From Firmicutes bacterium ADurb.Bin080 (GTDB lineage Bacteria > Bacillota > Clostridia > Christensenellales > DTU072): a stretch of 64,000 bases of DNA. Shown here piece after piece: positions 21,895-31,210 of the stretch. Each line of letters opens with the position of its first letter. Position 1 is the first letter of the stretch. Location of the stretch: the NCBI GenBank assembly GCA_002070965.1, contig MWEH01000202.1, forward strand, positions 1-64,000, written 5' to 3'. The notes beneath the pieces were generated by a model, which saw only the letters and a program-made list of their open reading frames with translations, made no database searches and was not told the DNA's origin. The translations under genes were made by a program, and so were the position numbers.

Positions 21895-22554
21895 ATGGAA
21901 AACAAGGGACAATCTGTACTAGCAAGAATAGTCGAAAACAAAAAGTTTTGCATCGGACTAATGATTTTCGCATTAGTTTATGATCTTTTCTACAGTATCG
22001 CGCTTAGTTATGTTGTTGGGGGGAATCCAATTACTCATACAATTAGCATGATTGGGCGTGCAACAATTCTAGGAAGGTTTCCCACGCTATACGTCTTCTT
22101 CGGAGTAGTAACTAACTTAGCTTTTTTATTGAACATAAATTATGCCTATCACAAAGATGATAATTTTGAAAGTAAGATGGGGAAAGTCGGGACTATTTGT
22201 TCATACATTGGTGTAGGCTTTTTAACTATGTCCACTCTGATCCCTTCAATTGAATTTCATGAAGTAAATAACATTGCAACCACTTTCCAGGTAATTGGCC
22301 ACTGGTCTGGGGCTCTTCTATTCGGTGTCTTTTTTGCAATCTCTCTTTGTTTTTACCTGCTTATGAATAGGAAAAAATACAAAGGTTACATGTTGACCTT
22401 TATACTTCTTGTGACCCTTCTTGCCGCAATGATTGTTACTTTGTTAATAATCCCTAACCATAAAAATGGAGTAATTGAAATACTGCCTATTGTTGCAGCT
22501 ATGTTGATAGTAATACTTATTAATGCGGAAGTTTACCATAAAGTAAAAGCTTAG
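21895..22554 (+). CDS. DUF998-like multipass membrane protein
   Basis: 219 residues with about six hydrophobic helices. The layout (short cytoplasmic N-terminus, HTISMIGR motif after helix 1, TLIPSIEFHEVNNIATTFQVIGHWSGALLFG in the middle) resembles DUF998 proteins, whose function is unknown. TTGGAGGG before the ATG at 21895 decides against the upstream TTG. It is a single-gene unit: its own promoter, divergent from the HNH gene, and a terminator directly after it. Confidence 0.65.
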   Translation: MENKGQSVLARIVENKKFCIGLMIFALVYDLFYSIALSYVVGGNPITHTISMIGRATILGRFPTLYVFFGVVTNLAFLLNINYAYHKDDNFESKMGKVGTICSYIGVGFLTMSTLIPSIEFHEVNNIATTFQVIGHWSGALLFGVFFAISLCFYLLMNRKKYKGYMLTFILLVTLLAAMIVTLLIIPNHKNGVIEILPIVAAMLIVILINAEVYHKVKA

Positions 22555-22580
22555 TAAGTAATTATTAGATAAAATAATGG

Positions 22581-22608
22581 AAGGCCATTACTCGTTGATG
22601 GCCTTTTT
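22581..22608 (+). terminator. Terminator after the DUF998-like gene
   Basis: Stem AAGGCCAT (22581-22588) / ATGGCCTT (22598-22605), 9-nt loop, then T residues. It sits between convergent genes and may also act weakly on the NUDIX transcript. Confidence 0.75.
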
Positions 22609-23004
22609 TCATAGAGTAATATTCGACAATTTCTCGAGTATGTCAGTATCCGCTGCTGCCCAATCAACCTCGGCCAAGTTTTGCGGGGTTAGCCATCTGT
22701 GCCCGATATGTTCTCTTTGCTCGAAGTCAAGTGAAGATACTTTGCACAAATACGTATGCAGCGTAATGTCAAAATCGGGGTATTGATGTTCAACGGTCAT
22801 AAAAAAATCGCTTTCAGTTACATTTAGTTCGAAACCCATCTCCTCTTTTATTTCCCTTTTTAGAGCTTCGATTTGGGTCTCCCCTTTTTCTATTTTTCCC
22901 CCTGGGAACTCATATTTATTCTGAAGATATAGATATTTCCCCAGTCCTCTTCTCATACAGAGGACTTTTCCATTCATACAAATAATAGCGGCTACTACTT
23001 CCAT
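22609..23004 (-). CDS. NUDIX hydrolase, MutT-like
   Basis: 131 residues. A complete Nudix box is present: GGKIEKGETQIEALKREIKE followed by EMGF. The short length and the following strand pattern resemble MutT-type enzymes that remove oxidised dGTP from the nucleotide pool; substrate is inferred. It is the last gene of a six-gene run and starts 2 bp after the ABC permease gene. The operon also carries a UV-damage endonuclease. Confidence 0.85.
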   Translation of the reverse strand: MEVVAAIICMNGKVLCMRRGLGKYLYLQNKYEFPGGKIEKGETQIEALKREIKEEMGFELNVTESDFFMTVEHQYPDFDITLHTYLCKVSSLDFEQREHIGHRWLTPQNLAEVDWAAADTDILEKLSNITL

Positions 23005-23006
23005 AA

Positions 23007-24173
23007 TTACCTGCTGAACATAATTTTTTCATTATTGAACATTTTTGCGAGAACAAAAACCCCACCAACTACAAATAACAAGTTAGAAATAACTGTAACG
23101 ACGAAATGCATGGGATTGAAGGTAAGGCTAAAAATCCCGACCAAGCATTGAACTGAATTATACAATGGAATTAGATATAACCAGATACTTTTTACACTTC
23201 CCGTGCTCATTAAAGTCGATAAGCCTAAAACAACAACAATAAGCATTAATGGAACACCATAAGAAGTAGCTTCTTTGACACTTTTTGATATTGCAGATAC
23301 CATTGACAATAAAACAGTAAAGATTAAAACCGTTACAATAAGGACGGCGAGAAGAGCAAAATATGCTCCGGGTGTATATATATCTAAAGTAAAATTCATA
23401 CCCTTTAGTAACTGAGGAAGAGAGACTAGTAGTCCAATAAAACTAGACCCAGCGCTAACTAAAGAGGTAACGCTCAGAGCAAGTATTTTCCCAATAGCCA
23501 GTTCACTTCTTTTTATTGGAGTAATGAGCAGGGAAGCAATAGTTCCCCTTTCTTTTTCCCCAGCAATTGACTCAGTGACAACCGCCATACATCCCGAAAA
23601 AAGGAATATCATCATCATATAAGGCAGCATACTAGTGAGAACCCTTGCAGTCATGTCTTCTTGAGTTGCCATATCGTATTGGGTTAATCCAGGATTAATA
23701 TCAAACTTATTAGATATCGTCGCCTCATATGCATTAAGAATACCGCTGTAGTAAGTAAATATATTGGATGATTCCATGGATGAAGAATTATAGTACATTT
23801 CTATTCGAGGAGCCGGATCCCCTGAAGAGGGTTCATATGTAGCGATTTTATTAATTATGTCTTCTTCATACGAAATAAATAAATGTACATCGCCTTCTTT
23901 GATAGCATTCAGAACACTCTCCTTATCCCACTCGGAAATTGAATGTATTTCTGTCTTGTACATTTCATTAGTGTGAAATGAGGCGAACTCCGCAGTATCA
24001 TTTTCAACATAAACAATATATGTATAATCCGGATCAGCCTCTGGAATGAAGTTTCCTATCAGGGAATACAAGGCAAATATAATTATACCCGGCATAATTA
24101 GCATAAATAACATTCTTTTATCGGTAAAGAATCGCCTTAACTCTTTTTTGAAAATTGCAAAAATGTTTTTCAT
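23007..24173 (-). CDS. ABC-2 type exporter permease (NatB-like)
   Basis: 388 residues. Topology is one N-terminal membrane helix (about 22-44), a large extracellular domain (about 50-185), then five to six hydrophobic helices, the usual ABC2_membrane_3 layout seen in NatB sodium exporters and related efflux permeases. The cytoplasmic GEKERGTIASLLITPIKRSE motif is typical of the family. Its start overlaps the stop of the ATPase gene by 4 bp (ATGA). Substrate is unknown. Confidence 0.88.
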   Translation of the reverse strand: MKNIFAIFKKELRRFFTDKRMLFMLIMPGIIIFALYSLIGNFIPEADPDYTYIVYVENDTAEFASFHTNEMYKTEIHSISEWDKESVLNAIKEGDVHLFISYEEDIINKIATYEPSSGDPAPRIEMYYNSSSMESSNIFTYYSGILNAYEATISNKFDINPGLTQYDMATQEDMTARVLTSMLPYMMMIFLFSGCMAVVTESIAGEKERGTIASLLITPIKRSELAIGKILALSVTSLVSAGSSFIGLLVSLPQLLKGMNFTLDIYTPGAYFALLAVLIVTVLIFTVLLSMVSAISKSVKEATSYGVPLMLIVVVLGLSTLMSTGSVKSIWLYLIPLYNSVQCLVGIFSLTFNPMHFVVTVISNLLFVVGGVFVLAKMFNNEKIMFSR

Positions 24174-24946
24174 TGCTCTTTCCCCTCCGAACCCTTATAT
24201 ATTTCAAAAAAAGCTTCTTCAAGGCTCTTTCCACCCATAATATTGCCTATTGTATCCGATACTTTCATTTTTCCATCTATAACTATTCCCACTCTATCGC
24301 AAACCTTTTCGACTAAAGAGAAAATGTGGGTAGAGATTATAATGGTTCGTCCTTCTTCTTTTAAAGAGAGCAAGAAGTCAGTTACAACTTTTGCGGTTAT
24401 TACATCTAGTCCGCTAGTTGGCTCATCGAACACTAAGATTTTTGGATCATTTACCAAAGCTATTGCGAGAGAAACCTTCTGTTTCATTCCTGTCGATAAG
24501 TCAGATATCTTTACTTCTGCAAATTTATCAATTCCAAATTTCTTAAACAACATATCCTTTCTGCTTTTTTTTACTTGTTCAGGGACATTATGCAGTTCTG
24601 AAAAGAAATCAAACAAGTAATTAGGAGTGAAAAAGCCTTCCATTTTCATTTCACTTGTCATAAATCCAATTCTTTTTCTTACTTCATCCGGGTTTTCCTT
24701 AACACTGATACCATCAACAAATACATCCCCTTCATCAGCCTTAATGAGAGTGGAAATTACACGCAAAGTAGTTGTCTTTCCGGCACCATTTGGGCCTAAT
24801 AATCCATATATCTCTCCCTCATAAGCAGAAAAAGAAAGCCCATCAACAGCGACCTTTTTCTTCACATTGGTACCTTCAAGTTTTCTCTGTTTTAGAGAAA
24901 GATTGAAAGTTTTTCTGAGATCAGTGATTTTCAAAATCTCTTTCAT
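24170..24946 (-). CDS. ABC transporter ATP-binding protein (NatA-like)
   Basis: 258 residues with Walker A GLLGPNGAGKTTT, signature LSTGMKQKVSLA, Walker B ILVFDEPTSGLD and the switch histidine in IIISTHIF. It pairs with the overlapping permease gene. Similar two-gene exporters handle Na+ or peptides. It begins 9 bp after uvsE, with GGGGG before the ATG. Confidence 0.93.
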   Translation of the reverse strand: MKEILKITDLRKTFNLSLKQRKLEGTNVKKKVAVDGLSFSAYEGEIYGLLGPNGAGKTTTLRVISTLIKADEGDVFVDGISVKENPDEVRKRIGFMTSEMKMEGFFTPNYLFDFFSELHNVPEQVKKSRKDMLFKKFGIDKFAEVKISDLSTGMKQKVSLAIALVNDPKILVFDEPTSGLDVITAKVVTDFLLSLKEEGRTIIISTHIFSLVEKVCDRVGIVIDGKMKVSDTIGNIMGGKSLEEAFFEIYKGSEGKEQ

Positions 24947-24955
24947 TTATACCCC

Positions 24956-26212
24956 CTAACGAACCTCATTGAAATAATATGAGTCAATAAGATAGTCCTC
25001 ATTATATTTTCTTGAAAGCCTCCAAAGCTCCTTCTTTACCATTTTATCACTAACTATTCCTCTTTGATAACCATTTATTAATGAGAGAAAACTGCTTTTT
25101 TCTTTTTCATCTGCCTTTGTTTTAAAATAACCCCAAACATGTTGAGAAGAATTAACAAACTGCCCAATATTATCAGGAAGACTAAAAGCTTCTTCAATAA
25201 GGGTATAAATCTTTGAAACATTTTGCATTTTTTTATCTCTCATTAATGTCTTTATGTCAGAATATATCTTTTCTGATTTTTGCATAACTAAATACTTGTA
25301 TCGCCCCCAATCAGCATCTACATTCTTTACTATCGGGTCCAAAATGTTGTTACACTTAACAGCAGAAATATTTTTGTCCTTGACTTCAAGCATAATATCA
25401 ATATCTTTATTGGAAAGAGAATTATAAAAAGTCAAAAACTCTTTTGAGTCTATTGTTTCTGAATGCGCTCCCTGCTTTTTTTCTGGGTTTTGCTGGGAAT
25501 AGTGAATTTTTTGTTTCCCATCCGACTTCTTCCACGTTTTTCCTGCCTCAGTAATCCAATAACTGTCCGATTCTTCGATTATCTTGTTGCATTCGTTGTG
25601 CAAATTGTCATATACAACAGGAATTCCAATATCATTTCCTATTTCAAGCACATCCAAAATATTAAAAAGCTTATCATCATTTTCTATAACTAATCTGTCT
25701 TTTATGTTCTGGGATAATTCTTTGTAATTGGATTTAAACCTATCGATTGCTACCTTTTTATTCCCGTAAACTCCCCCCACATGTAATATAATCTTGTTTT
25801 CACCATTAACATTGAGTAGGGATAAAACCTTGTCATGATATTCTAGATCCCTCACTGCTCTCTTAACAATATCCTCACTTGGGGAATTTAAAACTGTGTA
25901 TTGTCCGGGATGCATAGATAATCTAATCCCGGTCTTTTTTATTATTTCCCGGATTTTAAGCAAGTCTTCTTCGAAATATTCCTCCCAGTTTCTAACTGGA
26001 ATATCCTCATGAGAACCAAATGGAATCAGATCCGAACTAATTCTAAAAAGATTAATATTATTATTCTGATTGTAGTTAAGGATATTATAAAGTGATGTAA
26101 GATTATTCTTAACAACTGAAAGAAATTTTTCTTCGCTACAATGTTTAATAATGCAACTCTTAAAGTCAGTATTTTGAACTGCAATAGTAAGACAGGCAAA
26201 ACCAATACTCAT
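24956..26212 (-). CDS. uvsE: UV-damage endonuclease (UvsE/UVDE)
   Basis: TIM-barrel endonuclease that nicks DNA 5' of UV photoproducts. Family features: the N-terminal MSIGFACLTIAV, FRISSDLIPFGSH, the metal-binding RLSMHPGQYTVLNSP and IILHVGGVYGNK, and LVIENDDKLF. The true start is the ATG at 26212, right after the chbG stop; the open frame further upstream is overlap. At about 418 residues it carries roughly 100 residues beyond the usual 300-325, a C-terminal extension of unknown role. Confidence 0.9.
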   Translation of the reverse strand: MSIGFACLTIAVQNTDFKSCIIKHCSEEKFLSVVKNNLTSLYNILNYNQNNNINLFRISSDLIPFGSHEDIPVRNWEEYFEEDLLKIREIIKKTGIRLSMHPGQYTVLNSPSEDIVKRAVRDLEYHDKVLSLLNVNGENKIILHVGGVYGNKKVAIDRFKSNYKELSQNIKDRLVIENDDKLFNILDVLEIGNDIGIPVVYDNLHNECNKIIEESDSYWITEAGKTWKKSDGKQKIHYSQQNPEKKQGAHSETIDSKEFLTFYNSLSNKDIDIMLEVKDKNISAVKCNNILDPIVKNVDADWGRYKYLVMQKSEKIYSDIKTLMRDKKMQNVSKIYTLIEEAFSLPDNIGQFVNSSQHVWGYFKTKADEKEKSSFLSLINGYQRGIVSDKMVKKELWRLSRKYNEDYLIDSYYFNEVR

Positions 26213-26213
26213 T

Positions 26214-27068
26214 TCAAATATCCTTATAACTAATAATCTTGATTCCTTCTTCCGCAACCCGTTTCTGCAGTTTACCACTCATCAAAAATTTTAGCTCATA
26301 CTCTCTTTTCTGCCATTCTGGGGTAATCTTATTATATTTTTCAGAAGCATAAGATGGATGAAAAAACATTTCTGTTACTCCTAAACCGATATTTGATACT
26401 TGATTAAGGTAGTAATCTTCCAAATCTTCATATGAACTAATGTCTTTCATGGAGAAAGGATTGCTTATTATGTCATCAATTAGTTGTGCCCCGCAAATTT
26501 TTCCTACTCCTAGTATCATTTTATGGGCAAACCTGATATAACCTGGTACTTTCCCGGAAAAATAACTATTTAAAAAATTATTTCTCTTGGGAAATCTGAA
26601 CGGTAAATCATACTTTTTTGACAGCCTAAAAGCATTTATGAAAAATGGTCTTAGGTTTATTCCATACATTGTCCCCGAATGATTGTCAAAATGATCGGGG
26701 GTAATTCCTAACGAATTAACTAAATCAAATTGGGCTTCGCACTCTAAAGTCACATCCTTACTTTTCGCTTTTTTTGCAATTTCTTTTGTATCGGATAAAA
26801 GATAGCCTCTACCATCGTTTAAAGAGCTCCTTCCTTGATATGCAACTTTCCAAGGATATTTTGAAAAATCAGAGTTGAGAGTAAGATGAACACCAAAATT
26901 TAAATTGTCTTCTTTTATTATTGTCGCGGCTTCAAGCACTTCTTCGGCGGTAACAAGTAAACTAGTAGAAGAAATCAACCTTGCCGCAAAAAGTTCTCTT
27001 ATAGCTCTGTTTGTTTCCTTACAAAAACCGAAATCATCCGCGTTAATTATCAAGCTCCTTTCGGCCAT
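26214..27068 (-). CDS. ChbG/HpnK-family (YdjC-like) carbohydrate deacetylase
   Basis: 284 residues. Metal-binding motifs of the family are clear: NADDFGFCKETNRAI at the N-terminus (DD pair), GVHLTLN, and the PDHFDNHSG loop. Relatives remove acetyl groups from chito-oligosaccharides or hopanoid sugars. GGAGG precedes the ATG. It lies 82 bp after a GPH-type sugar transporter gene, which fits processing of an imported sugar, but the substrate cannot be read from the sequence. Confidence 0.88.
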   Translation of the reverse strand: MAERSLIINADDFGFCKETNRAIRELFAARLISSTSLLVTAEEVLEAATIIKEDNLNFGVHLTLNSDFSKYPWKVAYQGRSSLNDGRGYLLSDTKEIAKKAKSKDVTLECEAQFDLVNSLGITPDHFDNHSGTMYGINLRPFFINAFRLSKKYDLPFRFPKRNNFLNSYFSGKVPGYIRFAHKMILGVGKICGAQLIDDIISNPFSMKDISSYEDLEDYYLNQVSNIGLGVTEMFFHPSYASEKYNKITPEWQKREYELKFLMSGKLQKRVAEEGIKIISYKDI

Positions 27069-27150
27069 TTATTCCTCCAAAAATATCCCTAATATCCCCC
27101 AAAAATTAAGTAAACCCCATAGTTCTTTCTTAATATCCGCGAAAATTTTT

Positions 27151-28512
27151 CTATTCCGTCTTAGAGAATGCATCTTCATTTAATAATTCGTCCGTTTTTT
27201 CAATTGTCGTAGTATTTTCTTGAGAACTTTCAATCGGTGGCCGTTTTATTTTTTCCTCATCAAATTTGACAAAGAACGTGAAAACAACCCCTATAGCGGA
27301 AAGAGCAAGCGGGAAAAGACATAGTAGAAATCTTGCTGCATCATCAGGTCTCGTTCCGGGAACATCTCCACTTTCAAAACCGTAAATCCTTGAAGAAAGG
27401 AGCAAACCCAGAGAAACAAACAACCCTGATAGCCTATTCATAAATCCCATTGTACTTGAAAAAATACCTTCTCGTTTTATGCCATGCTTAGCGAAATCTT
27501 CATCAAGTACCTTGGCTCCTAATAAATCCATTGTGCTAATAACTCCTGAAAACCCGAGGCCAACGCATACTGCTGCAATTATTGCTGTAATAAGGGAATT
27601 AGCAAAGAACAGAGGGATAAATGCCACAGTAAGAACGATAAGTGCGATTCTCCAAACCTTAATTGATCCGAATTTTTTTACAAACATACTCCAGACCGTT
27701 ACTCCAAGTATTGCTACAGCTATTACAGCACCTAACAAAATAGTTTCTTGAGTAGACCCCATTCCAAGAGCATATTTGACATAGAACGCTATGGAACTCA
27801 TGACTAGACCCATTGCTGCACTATAAAAGGCATTCGCAAAACCCACAATCCAGAAATTTCTAGATTTAACTATAGATAAGATTGCAGGAATAAATTTTGC
27901 TTTAGGTAAATCTATCTGTTTAGGTTCATGAACATTGAAAGCCATTAATAAAATTACAGCCATGCTGACAACTCCGTAAATAATAGCCGTCCAAACGTAA
28001 CCTATCTTATCGGCTATCATGGGTGTTAAAGCAATACCGATAACCATGGCGAAAAGTTGAGCTGTTTGTCTAATAGCATTCGTTTTTGCTCTGATTTTAT
28101 CATCTGGAAAAAGCTCTGGGAACAAAGCTCCATAATTAGCATTGATTAAACTATCTAGTGTTCCAGTAATAAAATAAAAGATCAAAGCCCATACAAATAA
28201 TCCTCCTCCGATTAGCCCTTCAGGAGGGGAGTAAAACAAAATAAAGAAGAGAGCGAATAAAGGTGTCCCTATAAGTAACCATAACTTTCGTCTCCCAAAC
28301 CTTGTTCTTGTGTTATCCGAAAGTATTCCATATATCGGATTGTCGATAATATCTAGAAATGTGTAGATGAACGTAATGAGTGCCAAGTTTTCTAGTGTTA
28401 ATCCTCTTAATAAGACATAAAAAGCAGAAGCTCTACCTCTAAACATGTTAATTGCAAGTGAGGTCCCGAACATACCTATACCATATAAAAATGGCCTGTT
28501 TTTCTTTTCCAT
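27151..28512 (-). CDS. GPH-family (MelB-like) sugar:cation symporter
   Basis: About 453 residues and 12 predicted membrane helices. The loop between helices 2 and 3 reads DNPIYGILSDNTRTRFGRRKLWLLIG, the hallmark of glycoside-pentoside-hexuronide transporters. The ATG at 28512 follows GGGAGG. It is the first gene of a run with chbG, uvsE, the ABC exporter and the NUDIX gene. The C-terminus is a charged, Glu/Thr-rich tail. Confidence 0.88.
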   Translation of the reverse strand: MEKKNRPFLYGIGMFGTSLAINMFRGRASAFYVLLRGLTLENLALITFIYTFLDIIDNPIYGILSDNTRTRFGRRKLWLLIGTPLFALFFILFYSPPEGLIGGGLFVWALIFYFITGTLDSLINANYGALFPELFPDDKIRAKTNAIRQTAQLFAMVIGIALTPMIADKIGYVWTAIIYGVVSMAVILLMAFNVHEPKQIDLPKAKFIPAILSIVKSRNFWIVGFANAFYSAAMGLVMSSIAFYVKYALGMGSTQETILLGAVIAVAILGVTVWSMFVKKFGSIKVWRIALIVLTVAFIPLFFANSLITAIIAAVCVGLGFSGVISTMDLLGAKVLDEDFAKHGIKREGIFSSTMGFMNRLSGLFVSLGLLLSSRIYGFESGDVPGTRPDDAARFLLCLFPLALSAIGVVFTFFVKFDEEKIKRPPIESSQENTTTIEKTDELLNEDAFSKTE

Positions 28513-28628
28513 TCTTCCTCCCGTACCCATTATTGACTGGATATAATACTTATTGCCAATTATCTAAACTAATTATATCACAACATAATTCTCATAAAAA
28601 GATTGACTTGTATTTCATATATTGCGAC

Positions 28629-28659
28629 AAAAAAGCATCGCCCGAATGGAACGATGCTT
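28629..28659 (-). terminator. Terminator after the XRE membrane regulator gene
   Basis: Minus-strand stem AAGCATCG / CGATGCTT (28659-28652 with 28640-28633), 11-nt loop, then TTTT. It lies 24 bp after the stop of the upstream gene. Confidence 0.8.
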
Positions 28660-28682
28660 AATAATCATAAAACCGGATATAT

Positions 28683-29579
28683 CTACTTTTCGGAACTCCC
28701 AGACAGGGCTTTCGTAATCGTACCAACTATTGCACAAACTATACCACCAACGGGAAAAACCACCCATGCAGGATGCCACAAATTTTTTAAAAACCCTAGT
28801 AATAAAAATACTAGAACTGCGGATAGCATAATTAATCCGCACAGCGCATCCTCAATAATTTTGTATTTTCCTTTGGTTTCCTTTTCTTCTGTTGGTAAGT
28901 CATATTTCCTTTCTATCGTATCCCACTGAATTCCACTAAACACTATTGTTGGAATACCAATAGCCAATATCCCGAAAAAAATCGGAAGATAAACAACGAC
29001 TCTATATCCCAATGATGAAAGTATCATGATAGGAATCGGCGCAAGTATTAAAAGTGCTATTCCAAGAGACAAAAATGCTGATATTCTTTTTGCCCTAATT
29101 TCATCTTGAGCTTCCATCTCAACACTTCCAATTGTTCTGCATCTGGATGTGAAAACCAACAAAAATACTGCAATCGCTATACATCCTAACAAGATACCTA
29201 TGGACCCGTGTTTTAGTATATCCTCCACTTCAAACAGGATAAAAAGCATAACCCCAACAAGTATAAGACCTATCGAAATGGAAATTAAAGCGGTTTGAAG
29301 CTTGGTGTAAGGTTTAAGCTGCAGTTTCGGCTCCTCAAAAATTGGCTCTTTGTTATCTTGAATGATTTGATCATTATTTCTCTTTCCCTTCAATAGTTCA
29401 TCTACAGATACTCCAAACAATGAAGCAAGTGGGACTAATTGGGAAGTCTCCGGAAATGATTCACCCGTTTCCCATTTTGATACTGCCTTATTCGTTATTC
29501 CCAGCCTATCGGCAAGCTCCGATTGTGTCCAACCTTTCTCTTTTCTTAGCTGATAAAGAAATTCCCCAAATTCATACAT
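28683..29579 (-). CDS. XRE-family regulator with membrane domain
   Basis: 298 residues. The N-terminal Cro/CI helix-turn-helix is canonical (WTQSELADRLGITNKAVSKWETG, residues about 17-39). After a linker there are about six hydrophobic helices (about 92-290). Such membrane-tethered XRE regulators are common in Firmicutes and usually control nearby transport or stress genes; the target here is unknown. The gene is alone, with its own terminator. An exact palindrome at 29703-29719, about 125 bp upstream, is a possible operator. Confidence 0.88.
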   Translation of the reverse strand: MYEFGEFLYQLRKEKGWTQSELADRLGITNKAVSKWETGESFPETSQLVPLASLFGVSVDELLKGKRNNDQIIQDNKEPIFEEPKLQLKPYTKLQTALISISIGLILVGVMLFILFEVEDILKHGSIGILLGCIAIAVFLLVFTSRCRTIGSVEMEAQDEIRAKRISAFLSLGIALLILAPIPIMILSSLGYRVVVYLPIFFGILAIGIPTIVFSGIQWDTIERKYDLPTEEKETKGKYKIIEDALCGLIMLSAVLVFLLLGFLKNLWHPAWVVFPVGGIVCAIVGTITKALSGSSEK

Positions 29580-29702
29580 TGTCTTTCTCCTTTTTCAATT
29601 TTTTGTTTCATTTATGCACATTTCAATTATATACTGCGCAACTCTTGGAACAAACCACTATGAATAGAACATACTAGAAATACATTAGAACTTTGTCGAA
29701 TA

Positions 29703-29719
29703 TTGGTAGAATCTACCAA
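29703..29719. promoter_or_regulatory. Exact palindrome, possible operator
   Basis: TTGGTAGA-A-TCTACCAA is a perfect 8-bp inverted repeat around one base. It lies between the end of sdaA and the start of the XRE regulator gene, so it could be an operator for that regulator. There is no T run, so it is not a terminator. Confidence 0.4.
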
Positions 29720-29730
29720 ACGTAGATATA

Positions 29731-29766
29731 AATATGCTCACTTACATTATAATAAGCGAGCATATT
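29731..29766. terminator. Long hairpin downstream of sdaA
   Basis: AATATGCTC (29731-29739) pairs with GAGCATATT (29758-29766), and CTTA with TAAG inside it after one mismatch. About 80 bp past the sdaA stop. The T run is poor on both strands, so terminator is only the most likely of several readings. Confidence 0.4.
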
Positions 29767-29845
29767 TTAGTAAACTTTTATAATCTTTTTTAAAAAATCA
29801 AAAACCTTTTCAAATTTTAGAGGCCATTATTTATTCAGCTTGTAT

Positions 29846-31039
29846 CTATTCCCTGTATAGCTTAGCTAACCCGGCTTCACTTGTTTCCTTATACATTTTA
29901 TTCAAATCCTTTCCTGTTTCGTACATTGTTTGAATTATGGTATCTAAGGATATTTTCCTGGTATAGGTTAGGAAATTTGCTAAATTCAAACAGTTTATAG
30001 CGCGCATTGCGGCAACAGCGTTTCTTTCAATACAAGGTATTTGTACTAATCCACGAACCGGGTCACAAGTTAACCCTAAGTGATGTTCAATAGCTATTTC
30101 AGCGGCATATTCTATTTGGTCAATATCCATCTCAAATAACTCAGCTAATGCAGCTGCAGCCATTGAGCATGCGCTACCAATCTCTGCTTGGCAGCCACAC
30201 TCAGCTCCACTAATAGAAGCGTTTGACTTAATTAAATTTCCAATAAGTCCTGCTGTTGCAAGAGCCCGGATAACTTGCTCATCCTTAAAGGAGTGTTTCT
30301 GCTGCATATAGAACAACACCGCGGGGAGCACTCCACAAGATCCACACGTTGGAGCCGTAACAATCTCTCCTCCTGCCGCATTCTGTTCTGCCACAGCAAA
30401 AGCATAAGAACACACCATTCTGCTTTCCCTTGTCTCGGGCGCTTCATCGATATGTTTTTGTCCAAATAGCATTTTTGCTTTGCGTTGTACTCCAAGTCCT
30501 CCCGGGAGAATACCTGTGGCTTTCAATCCTACTTTTATACATGAGCGCATATGGTCCCAAACATCTTCCAAATAATCAACGATTTCTGGCTCAGTTTGAA
30601 AAACATAGTCACATATTCTAATTTCTCTTTCGCAGCAATACTCTTTAATTTCTTTAAACGATTTTAACGTATAAATCGCATTAGGCTCAACATAGATATT
30701 GTTTTCAAATTCTATTGATCCTCCGCCAATGCTGTATACTCTCTCAAGAATATTTGTATCTTCTTCGGTATGAATTACAAAATCCATTGTATTTGGATGT
30801 TTCATATCTTTTGATGTCATATCAAAAGTAATAACTGTGTCTTCGCCTAAAACTTGCTTCAATACTCTGTCAGTCCCATGCCCCTTTCCAGTTAAAGCTA
30901 GTGAACCATACAAAATAACATCAATTTTTCTTGCGTTATTATATTTTTCCAAAATAATTCTTGCAGCCCTTTCCGGTCCCATAGTATGAGAACTTGAAGG
31001 CCCGATTCCTATTTTAAATAATTCCCTAAGTGATTGCAT
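29846..31039 (-). CDS. sdaA: L-serine dehydratase, single-chain Fe-S type
   Basis: Deaminates L-serine to pyruvate and ammonia. About 397 residues combining the beta domain (IGPSSSHTMGPERAA near the N-terminus) and the alpha domain with the 4Fe-4S cysteines (VTAPTCGSCGVLPA, then SGAECGCQAEIGSACSMAA). The ATG at 31039 has GGAG 7 bp upstream; the open frame extends to 31084 without an RBS. It is a single gene. It cannot replace a PLP threonine deaminase, which belongs to another family. Confidence 0.93.
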   Translation of the reverse strand: MQSLRELFKIGIGPSSSHTMGPERAARIILEKYNNARKIDVILYGSLALTGKGHGTDRVLKQVLGEDTVITFDMTSKDMKHPNTMDFVIHTEEDTNILERVYSIGGGSIEFENNIYVEPNAIYTLKSFKEIKEYCCEREIRICDYVFQTEPEIVDYLEDVWDHMRSCIKVGLKATGILPGGLGVQRKAKMLFGQKHIDEAPETRESRMVCSYAFAVAEQNAAGGEIVTAPTCGSCGVLPAVLFYMQQKHSFKDEQVIRALATAGLIGNLIKSNASISGAECGCQAEIGSACSMAAAALAELFEMDIDQIEYAAEIAIEHHLGLTCDPVRGLVQIPCIERNAVAAMRAINCLNLANFLTYTRKISLDTIIQTMYETGKDLNKMYKETSEAGLAKLYRE

Positions 31040-31210
31040 AATGACTCTCCAAAGACTATTTTTCATCCTAAGGTATTCTATCACTAAGATAAAAATAAGT
31101 CATTACAAAAGACCTCTAAAATGCTCATCTTTTAACAATTCAGGAACTATCTTAAAAAACCGTATAAAAAATGCAAAAAGCCATAATATGTATAAAAAAT
31201 TAATGAATTA

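Noticed and set aside
28615-28842. 75-codon minus-strand frame near the XRE regulator
   Set aside because: It overlaps the 3' end of the regulator gene and its terminator in another frame, with no RBS.
29846-31039. Threonine deaminase for isoleucine synthesis
   Set aside because: The cysteine motifs and SSSHTMGP region identify the Fe-S serine dehydratase family; biosynthetic threonine deaminase is a PLP enzyme.
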